Positions 17,501-29,500 of a DNA stretch of 32,576 bases are shown here, piece by piece (within the stretch, counting starts at the first letter, position 1; the number at the start of each line of letters is the position of its first letter). Under the pieces are notes generated by a model, which did not search any database, was not told the origin of the DNA, and saw only the letters and a list, made by a program, of their open reading frames with translations. Made by a program: the position numbers and the translations under genes. Origin of the DNA: Pirellulaceae bacterium (GTDB taxonomy: Bacteria; Planctomycetota; Planctomycetia; Pirellulales; Pirellulaceae); contig JANQJJ010000456.1 in NCBI GenBank assembly GCA_028281725.1, positions 1-32,576 on the forward strand, read 5' to 3'.

Positions 17501-20500
17501 GACACTCTATCAAGAGATGCCGGATGGCTCGCGAAGTGTCATCGCGGTGAATGATGACTACTTCAGTGAAGACTCCTTTATGAGTTTGGAGTTGCAACCT
17601 GGGGTCTACTATTTGGGCGTTACGGCCAGTGGAAACACCGACCTCAATCCTGAGATTGCCGATGCGGGTCTGGGCGGCACCAGCGAAGGAAGGTATCAGC
17701 TGCGAACCACCTTCCGGCCGCTGGAGGCCAGCGCCATCGTTGACACCAGTGGAACGCCGCTTGATGGTGATGCGGATGGGATCGCCGGAGGCGTGTTCAA
17801 CTATTGGTTCAACGCCACATCTTCCAGCGATACGTTGTTCGTGGATAAATCGGCGCCCAGTCTCGGAGCCAACGGGTCGATCTCCAATCCGTACAACGAG
17901 ATTGACGATGCGTTCAACGCCGCGCAACCTGGCGATATCGTTCGGCTCGTCCCGAACGGTGGCGCGGACGGTGATATCAGCACGCAGACCGACAATTTGG
18001 CGTTTGAGGTCGGGCGTGGCGGGTTGGGTAATGGCATTTTGGATGACGGTGAGTTCATGGACTTGCCGCAGGGCGTCACGGTGATGGTGGACGCCGGCGT
18101 GCTGTTCAAAATGGGTGGCAGTGTCATCGGTGTCGGTAGTTCGACCAGTTCGGGCGATCGCTCGAGAGCTAATCTTCAGATTCTCGGTACGCCGGAGCAA
18201 CAAGTTGTTTTCACTAGCTATACCGATGAGAATCTGGGAGTAGATACCGACCCGCTGGCGACAACCGCCACTCCGGGAGACTGGGGTGGAATCATCTTCC
18301 GCAATGCACTCGATCGTGCCGAAGGCCGGTTTGATGCGGAGCTGGATGGCCGATTCATGAACTACGTTGCGTACGCGGATATGCAGCATGGTGGCGGTCA
18401 GGTTTCCATCGACGGTCAGCCAACCGTGATCACCCCTCTGCACATGGTTACGGCGCGACCTACCCTGATCAACAACACAATCACGCGCAGCGCGTCGGCA
18501 GCGATTTCGGCTGATCCCAACAGTTTCGAAGAATCTACTTTTGTGATTCCGCGCTTCCAGTCTGAAGTATTATTTACGCCGGACTACGCTAGGGTTGGAC
18601 CCGATATCCACGGCAACGTGGTCAACAGCAACTCGATCAACGGGTTGTTTGTTCGAGTCGAGACACTGCCGGGCCAGAACACTTCAGCCCAAACGGTTTC
18701 CGGTCGCTGGAACGATACCGATATTGTTCACTTCGTGGCGGACACGTTAACCGTCGCGGGCACTTCTGGCGGAACCTTCATTGAAACTCGACCACCAGAG
18801 CTGTCCACGGTCTTGGTGGCGGATGTGAATGTTGCCGGTGGCCAATTGGTGCCAGGCAATACGTACACCTATCGCATGACCTTCGTGGATCCCAATGGAA
18901 ATGAGAGCATCGCCAGCACGGTTCCCACTTTGCCGCAGACGATTGGAGCTGGTAACAATGCCATTCGCCTTTCGAATTTGACTCCGGCCACCGAGGGCTT
19001 CGTAGCCCGCAAGCTGTATCGCAGCGATGGGGGCACCTATCGTCTGGTGGCGGAGCTGGACCGAAGTAGCACAGTGCATGTGGATGCCGTCGCGCCTCGC
19101 GCGACTGTTCTGAATGTCGCGCCGACCGTCAACCGAGCAAGGCTCGACGCGAGTCTGGTGATCGATCCGGGAATGATCGTCAAATTGCAAGGTGGAAGGA
19201 TTGTTGCCGGTATCAGCGCTCAGGTTGCGGCAGAGGGCCAGGACGGTTTGCCGGTGATATTCACCAGCCGGCAGGATGATCGCTATGGCGCTGGATCGAC
19301 GTTCGACACGAACGGTGACGGTGCTGCCACGACGCCTCAACCGGGCGATTGGGGTGGGCTCTACTTTGGTCAAATGGGGGCAGGCTCATTGGATTTCAGC
19401 TTGATTACGTTTGCTGGTGGTGTCACCCGTGTCGGTGCCACGTTCACGGGATTCAACCCGGTGGAGATCCATCAGTCCGACGTGCGGATTGCCAATTCGA
19501 TCATCGAGAACAACGCGTCTGGCACGGGAGGTCCCGCCGGGCGGAGCCGTGAAGGCTCCGGCTTCAATGAAGATGCTGCCATCTTTGTCCGAGGCGCGCA
19601 GCCGATCATTGTGGATAACATTATTCGCGACAATGCGGCTCCAGCGATCAGCATTGATCCGCATTCAACCAATGGCGTGTCGGTGAAAGATAAGGGACGT
19701 GTTACCGGATTGGCCGATCGCAGGGAGGCGATTACCGAAAACAAAGGGCCGTTGCTGCGCGGCAATGCCCTTGGCAACAACGACATCAACGCCATGGTCC
19801 TGCGGGGTGTGACACTCAATACCGAAAGCGTCTGGGATGACACGGATATCGTGCACGCGGTCTTAGACGAGATCGTCGTACCTGATTTTCACGTGTTTGG
19901 AGGATTGAGACTGCAAAGCAGCCCTGACGAAAGTCTGGTGGTCAAATTCGGGCCCGGTGCCGGCCTGACCAGTAACGGTCGCCCGCTGGATATCGACGAT
20001 CGCATTGGCGGCAGCTTGCAGGTGGTCGGTTCGCCCGGCTTCCCAGTCATTCTGACCTCCTTGTTGGACGACACCGTCGGGGCCGGATTCGATCCCTTTG
20101 GGGCCGCTCAGACCGATACCAACAACGATACGGATGCGACGACGCCATCGCGAGGCGATTGGCGCAGCCTGCGTATCGACGAATTCAGCAATGACAGAAA
20201 TGTGGCTATTGCCACCGAGCTCGAACCGGCCCAGTCAACGGGAGCCGGTGTCAATGGCATTCCGGGTAACGCACAGAACCTGGGCCTGCTGGCGACTGGC
20301 GAAAAAGCCAGTGACGACAACTTACGGCTGGGCTATACCGTCGTAGGTGCGATCAACAACCCGGATGACATCGACGTGTATAGCTTTACCGGTACAGCCG
20401 GTACGCAGGTTTGGCTCGACATCGACCGTACGAATATCAGCTTGGATGCGGTCGTTGAGCTGGTAGATGCGGATGGAAACATTCTCGCTCAGAGCGACAA

Positions 20501-23500
20501 CAGCTTTGATGAATCGCGTGGTGCGTTGGCTTTGGTGAACAATCTGCCGGCGGCGAACCATGTGAATCCGCTTCAAACCGATCTGTTTGATCCTCGAAAC
20601 GAAGGCGAGCGTTTCCGTTTCGATGATCCGCGCAATACGTTAACTAGGACTTTTTCTGACTTCTATTCGACCAATCCGCTGGATCCCGGCCTGCGTGTCA
20701 TCCTGCCCGGTGCCAGCGGCAGCGTGAATCCCTACTTTGTGCGCGTGCGGAGCAGCAATATCGATTCGCGCGATCCCTCGGCCAATCGGGCAGATTTGCA
20801 AGACCCGACGAAGCTGAGTGACGGCAAGACAGAAGGTCAGTATCAGTTGCAGATTCGTCTGCAACAGATGGACGAAGTAGCCGGTTCTTCGATTAGTTTT
20901 TCGGATATCCGCTACGCCACGATTGGCGTAGAAGTCTTGGGCATGCCTTCCCATTCACCCTTGGGTGGTGAAGCGGTCGAGTTGACCACCAACAACGACG
21001 TGCTGGCCAACGCACTGGATCTGGGCAACTTGCTCAACACGGATCGGGCGGCCTTGTCCGTTGCCGGTGAGTTGGCGACGGCCACGGACGTCGATTGGTT
21101 TCGTTTCGAAATCAACCAGGATTCTGCTGAGAACAGCGGACTGGCCCAGCATCTGTCCACGGTGATTGACGTGGACTACGCAGACGGATTCAGCCGTGCC
21201 AACACTAGTCTGTGGCTCTTCTATGACGATCAGAACGGCATCGGTGCCGGATCGAACACCGGAATACGACTGGTCAATTTCGGTACCGACTCCAATATTG
21301 CAGATGACGTAGGCGCCCCGCAGAACGGTACCGATGTGGACGACCTTTCCCGCGGTAGCGGCGGACTGCTGGACGCGTTTATTGGCTCTACCGCACTGCC
21401 GAGCGGAACGTACTATCTGGCCATCACGAGCAATCAACTCATCTCGTCTTACTTGGACCAGTACTACCGGCGTGATGCCGGCGGCAACCCGCTGACTCGC
21501 GTGGAACCGGTCAACAGCGTGGCGCGCATCATTGAAGATCGCTTTGGTGGTAGTACGACTACTGCTACTCCACCGCTGCAAGTCGGTTTTAGCAACAACG
21601 CAGCCTCGAACATCGTGGGCTACACGCTTGCGGATCTGCCACTATTCATTACGCAGCCTGCTCCCGGAGCGGATAGCAGTGAGCTGATTACGGTCAGCGC
21701 CATGACAGGCTCGCAGACCTCGCTGATCAGTCGTTTTCCGTTTGTGGAGGATGTGGCGATTCGCGGCGATGGTACGCTGCACGCTGCCCGCTCACCGCAA
21801 GTGGGCGTCATTAACGATGGTAGTGAAGGTGGTATTCTCCAACTCGACTCGGCGGGTAACGGGACCTTCACGCAGGTGTCTGGCTCGTCTGGCATCCAAA
21901 CGTTTGAGGTCGATTTTACGGTGAACCCTCCGGCGATCGTGGCCCCGTTCGGTAGCAACGGCCAGCGCGGTGGTTCCGGCATGGAGTTTCGCGGTCTGAC
22001 CTATCCGCAGGTGGGTAACACGCAACTGTTGTACGCTGTTGGCTCGAGGAAGGTCGGTGCAGACACATTCACAACGTTCGGTGGTTTCAACGACTCAAAC
22101 AATTACGTCTATCGGCTCGACCCGACCTCGCTGACGGCGGAGAGCACTCCATTTCAGAATCGCCAGAACAACGGGCGGATACTCGGGGCGGGGACGCAAA
22201 TCGTCGAACGCGGCTATATCGATACATCCACCGACGCTGGTGCTAGAAATGTGACGGCCCAGACGGTGACCGTCTCCAACGCTTCGCCGTTCGGTGAACC
22301 TGCGCTGTTGAGCGGTGATCTGGTCACCATTCAGACGCCTAATGGCATCACCACGTTTGAGTGGCTAGCGGATGTGCTGTCGGCTACTCCGGTTGCCGAT
22401 ACGTTGCCGCAAACATCTGCCGGCATACTGGGTGCTCCAGTGCCCACCAATTTCTTTACCGACATGACCAGCTTTGAGTTGAGCTCGTCCACTGGCAGTG
22501 GTGAGTTCGAGATTGATACAGGCCGGGTGATCGTCAACAACTACTTCACATTGACCGCTCCAGCTACCTTCGACGGGTCCACCTTTACGGTCGTTGATGA
22601 CCAGGGAAATCGTGTGACGTTCGAATTTGATGCGAACAACAACGTTACCGGTCCCAATGCCCCCATCACTTACGACGCAGCGAATGCGACACAATTTCAG
22701 GTTTCGCAGGCTATCATCAATGCCATTAACAACCCGCCGGTAGCGTCCGTGCTGGATGCTGAGGGCAATCCATCTGCGCTACCGTGGTCGGCTCAAGCGT
22801 TTCTCGTGCCAGGCACCAACCGGATTTCTCTGACCAACGACCATTCGATTTCGTTGCTGCCTGGGGGGGCCAGCCCGCTGACTGTCACCCAGTTGAGCAA
22901 TGCCTTTCCTGTCGGGCCAAGCGGCTCGTACGACGGCGCGACTTTCACCATCACGGACTTCACCGGTGACGCACTGACCTTCGAATTCGATGCCAACGCC
23001 AGCGTGACTCCAGGCAATGTGCCGGTCACTTTCAGCACCACTTCGTCGCAGTCGTTCCTCACACAAGCAGTCAATGCGGCGATCAACAATGTGCCCGCTT
23101 CGATTTTGGCGAATCTGAATGGGACCTGGGACGTCCAATCCATCTTCACCCCTGGTTCTAACACCTTGCGCTTGATCGGCGATGCTTTTGTCTCGCTCAC
23201 TGCCAGCACACCCACCGTCATCAACCCGTTACTGCAGTCGCCGGAGTATGGTTTGTCGGGCAACTTGGTGAACGATTCCGGAACCACCTTGCTGAATAAC
23301 TTCGATCCGGCCCTGCCATTAGCCTCCTTGCCGACCAGCCATGACGGCACGACATTTACTATCGTCGACGACAATGGAAACACGGTCATCTTTGAGTTTG
23401 ACGATATCTTGGCCGTTCCTGGAGTAAGAAGCACCAATGGCGTGCCGCATGTATCTGTGCCTTACGACACAACGGTGGATACGGTGGACTCATTGACTCA

Positions 23501-26500
23501 GCGACTAGTGGTGTTGGTCAACAACCCACCTGCGGCTTCAATTAGCCCTGGCGTTCAACCTTGGTCGGCACGGGCGTTCTTTGAAGCGTCCAATAACTTG
23601 ATTCGATTTACGGGCGATGCGTCGGTGACCGTGGATACTCCTCCTGAGTTTATCGTCTTCGACAACCTGTTTCCGGCGCTCGGTGCCGGGGAGACCTATG
23701 ATGGGGCGACGTTCACGATCGAAGATATCACCGGCGAAGCGATTACTTTTGAGTTAGAAGACGTGCTGGTTGGCGACGGCATAGCGAGCGGTAACTCGGC
23801 CGTGCCCTATGATCCCACCTTAGGTACCAACGCTCTGAGCCAGGCAATCTTCGCTGCTATCAATGCGCCAGATCCAGCAGTTTTGGCTATTTTGGGAGGT
23901 GTCTGGGATGCTACCGCTCAGCAACCAACGGGTACCGAGCAGGTCTGGATTAGCGGAGCAAACGACGCGTTCCTCAATCCAGCGACCGGCATAGACCTCC
24001 TCACCTTGGTCAATGGTTTTAACGCCCTGACCGGGGATGAGACCTACGATGGCGTCACGTTCACCATTACGGATCTCTCGGGCGATGCCATCACGTTTGA
24101 GCTGGAAGATACCATCAACAACAGTGGTGTGCGGACGGGACACTCTGCCGTTCCTTTCGACCCGACCGGAACGTCGCTGGATCTAACGCAAGCCATCGCG
24201 AGTGCGATTAACAATCCTGACCCGGGCGTGCTGGCCGGACTGGGCTCCTGGGAAGCCGTCGCCACACAACCTCTGGACGTCGATAAAGTCCAGCTGACAG
24301 GTATTTTGTCGGTCACGGTAGATCCTCTGCCAGGAAACACGATACTCAGGTTTGTCAATGAATTCCGCGCTTTGAGTCCAGGCGAATCGTTTGACGGAGC
24401 GACGTTTACGATCATCGATATCGATGGTGATTTGATTACGTTCGAACTCGAAGATACTGCCTTCAACGACGGCACGTTGCCAGGAAACTCGATCGTTCCT
24501 TACAATTCTCTCACCGACAGCGCCAGTCAGGTGACCCAGATCATCACGGCGGCCATTAACTCACCCGATGTTAACATTCTGGTCGGCTTAACTGGGACAT
24601 GGGACGTCGCTGCGCAACGAACTCCTGGCACCGACGAGATTCGGTTGACGGATGTCCAGAATACGGTGCTGAATCCTCCTGGCCAGGCCGAATTGCTGAC
24701 ACTGGTCAATGGATTTGCGGCGCTAACAGGAGACCGCACCTATGATGGGGCGACATTTACTATTACCGATCTCAGCGGTGACACGATTACTTTTGAGTTG
24801 GAAGACGTTAATATTGCCGACGGGGTGACCACCGGTAATTCGGCAATCCCAGTCGATCCAGCTGATACCCAAAATGCGCTGACACAAGCGGTGGCGGCTG
24901 CCATTAACGCCCCAGACCCAATCATCCTGGTAGGCCTAGCGGGAACGTGGGAAGCGACGGCAGTCATACCCCCTGGGCTCGAGGAAGTACGCATCGCCAA
25001 TGCGCAGTCTGCGACGGTTCTTCCACCGGCCACCGGACAAGTGGTGCTGAACAACCTGTTTCCTGCACTCAGTGCGGGTGACTCGTTTGACGGTTCGACT
25101 GTTACGATCACCGATCTCGATGGTGACACAATCACTTTCGAGTTTGAAGACACTAACATCAATAACGGGACAGTACCAGGAAACTCGGTCGTCCCTTACA
25201 GCTCGACGGGATCGCAAAACGACCTGACGACGGCGCTCAACAACGCGATCAACACTCCCGATCTAGCGGTCTTGACGGGGCTAGCCGGGTCGTGGGACGT
25301 TAGCTCGGTGTTACCGGCGGGGCTCCAAGAGCTGCGTTTGACTGGGGCGATCAGCAGTGTTCTCGACCCGTTGGTTGGCGTGGGCGCACCTACGCTGGTC
25401 AACAACATGGTGACCTTGAACGCCGGCGAGTCTATTGACGGTGCCACTTTCTCGATTGCCGACGCCAGTGGCGACCTCATCGTATTTGAGCTGAATGACA
25501 TCACAAATACGGCGCCCGCAACTCCCGGTGTCACCGCGGGCAACAGTGCGATCAACTACGACCCTGCGTTCACCAGAGAGCAGTTGAGCCAAGCCATTAG
25601 CGATGGAATCAACAATCCAGATCCAGCCGTGCTGGCGGGATTGGCTGGGGCTTGGGAAGCGGTTTCTACCCTTCCGCCAGGTGGCAATCAGCTCACGCTA
25701 TCTGGAGTCACCGCCGTCGGGGTTGTGTCTGCCCCACCGATCGTCAATCCACTCACGTTTGTTCAGCAATTCAGCCCCTTGGGTACGGAGACCATCATCA
25801 ATCCGCTATTCGAGGGCGACGACATCGTCAACCCGCTGGTGACGGGAACGATCGTCAATCCGCTGTTTACATCCACCACGATTCAGCCTCTGAACCAGCA
25901 GCTCCTTTCCCCAACGCATCCGTTGTCGGCGGATACTGCCCCTCCGGCGGTGAGTACCAATCATCTGGTGCCGGTCGAGGAGTACTACACCAATCTTGAC
26001 GACCTACAGTTCTTGCCTGCGCCATCCACACCAGGTGCCATGGATGAATTGGTTGCCGCTATCAATGCGGCCAATATTGGGATTACCGCCTCGGCGATCG
26101 GAAATAGGTTGGAATTGATTGGTGCGACCAGTGCTGATTTCAGCAACATACCGACCATCGCCTTCAACACGCCCTCAGGCGCGTTCAATACTCTGCCCTT
26201 CCAGTTCACCGAAAGCTCGAGTAGTTTGACGCAGCGACTGTTGGCCGCGATACAGGTGGTGGAGCCGCTAGCCCAGTTGGTGCAGGGTGAGCAACCCGGC
26301 GAAAGTCGCATCTGGCTACCCGCCCGCTCTAGCTTCATCCAGGGGCTCACCGATGATCGCGGGGATAGTCCCGCGCGCAATATGGAATTGTCGCTACCTC
26401 AATATGGGATAGTTGAGGGACTGGCCTTCGCTGGCTCTACCATGTATGCCGTTAGTGACCAAGGCGATTTGTTCCGAGTCGGTGGGACCAACTTTATCCC

Positions 26501-29500
26501 CAACAGCTCCTTCAACGATGGGGACTTCATTGAAACGATCTACAACCCAACTACCGGTAGTCGGGTTCGGTTTACCAGTCTGACGTCGGGTCCGCGTAAC
26601 TTGGAAGGCGGAGCACTTGCCAACACCTTGTTTGGTATCGATGCTTCCGGCGTATTGTACGCCTTCGATACCAGCGGGCGGCCACAGCACATCTTCCAAG
26701 ACGGTAACTGGTTTATCCAGACCGATGCCTCCAATCCGAGCGGCTTGGCGTTTTCTAATGTGGATGTCAATTTATGGCACGTGACCGATGACAACCGTCA
26801 GACTGACGACGGGCATGGTGTCAACATTGCCTATGACGCTAGCACTACAGTTTTTAGTAGTAGCTTCGCTGATCGTCGAGTACAAGAAGACGGCGGCAAC
26901 AGCCTGTACTTCGGTTTAGAAGATCCGGCGAACTTCGACAACTATAACGGCGGTACGTTCGGAAATGGCTCCATTAACGATCCGGGCGCCAATTATCCAG
27001 GCTACGACGCGGGGATTTACAACACCTATGATGTCCCCGGTGGGGCTCACGGGTCCGTCGTCAGCAATCCGTTGGATTTGTCTGACTACAGTCCGGCGGA
27101 CAAGCCGTTTCTTTACTTCAACTACTATCTGGAAACAGAAAACGCGAACGCGGACAATCCTGGTGATCCGAACCTGATGAAGGACTCATTCCGCGTTTTT
27201 GTCAGCGGAGAGGATGGACGATGGCAACTGGTTGGGACCAACAACTCGGACTACGACGCAGTACGTGGTGTAGGCCAGTTTGACGAGCTGGACTATCTGC
27301 TGATTAACGATCCTATCCACGGTGATAGCCAGATTTCAGAACTATTCGACGCGGGTGCTGCTTTCGGCGGCCAGACGGCACCGGACAGCTGGCGACAAGC
27401 ACGCATAGATCTCAGCCGTTTCGCCGGCGACGATAGCGTACGCATTCGGTTTGACTTCAGTACTGCTGGCTCGATGGACGTCGGTAGCTTGGCAACCGGA
27501 GGTATTGAACTGGTTTCCGTTGCCGGTCACAAGCTTAGGGACGGTCAGGGATTTTCCGGGCAACCTGCGGACACGTTCCAAATTGATACCGCAGGCACAG
27601 CCAACCAGGCTGACGATAGCATTTTCGAGTTCGAGTTGGGGCTGGTCTTGCAGGTGCCGTCGGGCGCCAGTTTGGCCATTGGTGAGTCCTTTGAGGTCGA
27701 TGGGGTTATCTACACATTTGCTACCAACAACGTTGGTAACAACATTCAGGTCTCGCCTTCGGATACCGGCGAAGTGATCGCTCAGCGGATCCTCACGAAA
27801 CTGCAGGGACGTGGCTTGAATGCGAGCTTTGATCCCTTCAATCGAGCGCGCATTGCGGTACTGGACGCAACCAACGCTTCACCGGCCATCGACGCCACCT
27901 TGCTTGGCAAGGGGTTCCTGCAGGGACTGCCTGGTGTGGGAGCTACGCAGTTTGGCGGCGGGACTTTCAATAATCATATCCCGGTACCTGTCAGCCCAAA
28001 TTACACGTATCAACAGGTACGTGACGCCATTCGAACCGCCATGGCTGGCGAGTTCAATATTGGTGGGCAGCAGGCCAACGCGAACAGCATCCGTTTCCAC
28101 GACAAGTCCATCTTCCTGTGGAACAAGACGGTCATTGACTCGGGACCGCTCGGATTGAACGACAGTCTACAGGGAGACATTTTCGGAGAATCAACCAGTG
28201 GTGTTACGGGCCAAGTTGGCAGGGGGTCCCAACGCGGTCAGAACAACCGGTTCGAGGGTGTCTACGTGGATGACATCATCGTCGGTTTTGCCGAGCGCGG
28301 CGAGATGGTGACCTACGAGAACAATAGCACGCCTTCGGTGACCACCTTTGTCGACAATCCGCGGCACGAACCTGCCATCCTGCCCCAGTATGAGGAAATT
28401 GAAACGGGTACCTATCAAATCGAGATTCGCCGGGGTGCCACTTATGGAACGGGCAGGCTAACCTTCCCCTGGTTCGACCTGTTTCGGTCCTTCGATACCA
28501 ACGATCGGTTAGCTCAAACGGTTTCATTGGTGGCCGCTAGCGGCTATGAACTCGCAGACGGTCAGACGTTTACGCTTAGCGATGGAATCGATACCGTGAC
28601 GTTTGAATACGATGATCTCAGTATTCAGAGCGGACCGCGCGACGGCGTGGCTCAAGGAAACATCGCGATTCCGTTTAGATCCGAGGATGACGCGGCTACC
28701 GTTGCGAAATCAATTCGCGATGCGATTAACGGCGCGGACGCGCAGGCGACACTGGATGTGGTAGCCGGACTGAGTAACGGTTCGACCGGAGGGTCTGTCT
28801 TGGCCAAGGTGACCGATTCACGAGTTGTCCATTTGCATGGTAATGTGTCGGTGAACAACACCGGCTCGGCCGCGTTTGCAGGAACCTCGAATCGGACGCT
28901 AACGGGAGCCAACGCTGCCGGTTTTGTGCTTCACGGATTGGACGAGTTCAAATTGACGGAAGCGGGGGATTCCAATCGCTTCCGTGACCAAGGTCAAGTG
29001 ATCATTCACAGCAATGTGATTCGTGACTCGGCCGATTACGGAATCGTCGTCGACGCAGGTGCACGCGTCAACAACAATCTGATTCCGCTGGCCGGTGCTC
29101 TGGCGCATCCTGGTTCGGTGATTGCCTTCCCGCAATTCAACACGCAGAGTCTGGTGCCTGGCACCGTGTTGGCAAACAACCTGCTGTTTGCCAACGCGGC
29201 CGGTGGTATCTCGTTCTCAGGAGACGACCGGAACCAGAATCAGTCCGAGGCGCCCGTTCCGTTCGGGCGGGCCGTCAACAATACGATCGTCGGTCTGAAC
29301 GGCTCGGGGATAGGTATCAACGTTGGTGTCAACGCGAGTCCAACTCTGCTGAACAATATCGTTTCATCCCTCGCGACCGGTTTGTTTGTCGATGCGTCTA
29401 GCGCCTCCACCGTGATTGGTGCCATGACCTACCACAACAATGGTGCGGATATTGGCGGCGCTGTTCCTGACCGTGGAACGAATGCACAGGTGATTGGCGC

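Noticed and set aside
22784-22969. Short alternative-frame open frames over the array, for example at 22784 and 25652
   Set aside because: They overlap the supported gene 2 frame, have no ribosome binding site that I can see, and show none of the repeat's residue conservation.
22569-25780. RTX-type calcium repeats and a type I secretion signal
   Set aside because: The units are far longer than nine residues and lack the GGxGxDxUx pattern; they are a different module.
25737-25892. Short regular repeats as a CRISPR array
   Set aside because: Units and spacers are only ~21 and ~8 bases, they are not identical, and they keep an open reading frame within a larger protein.
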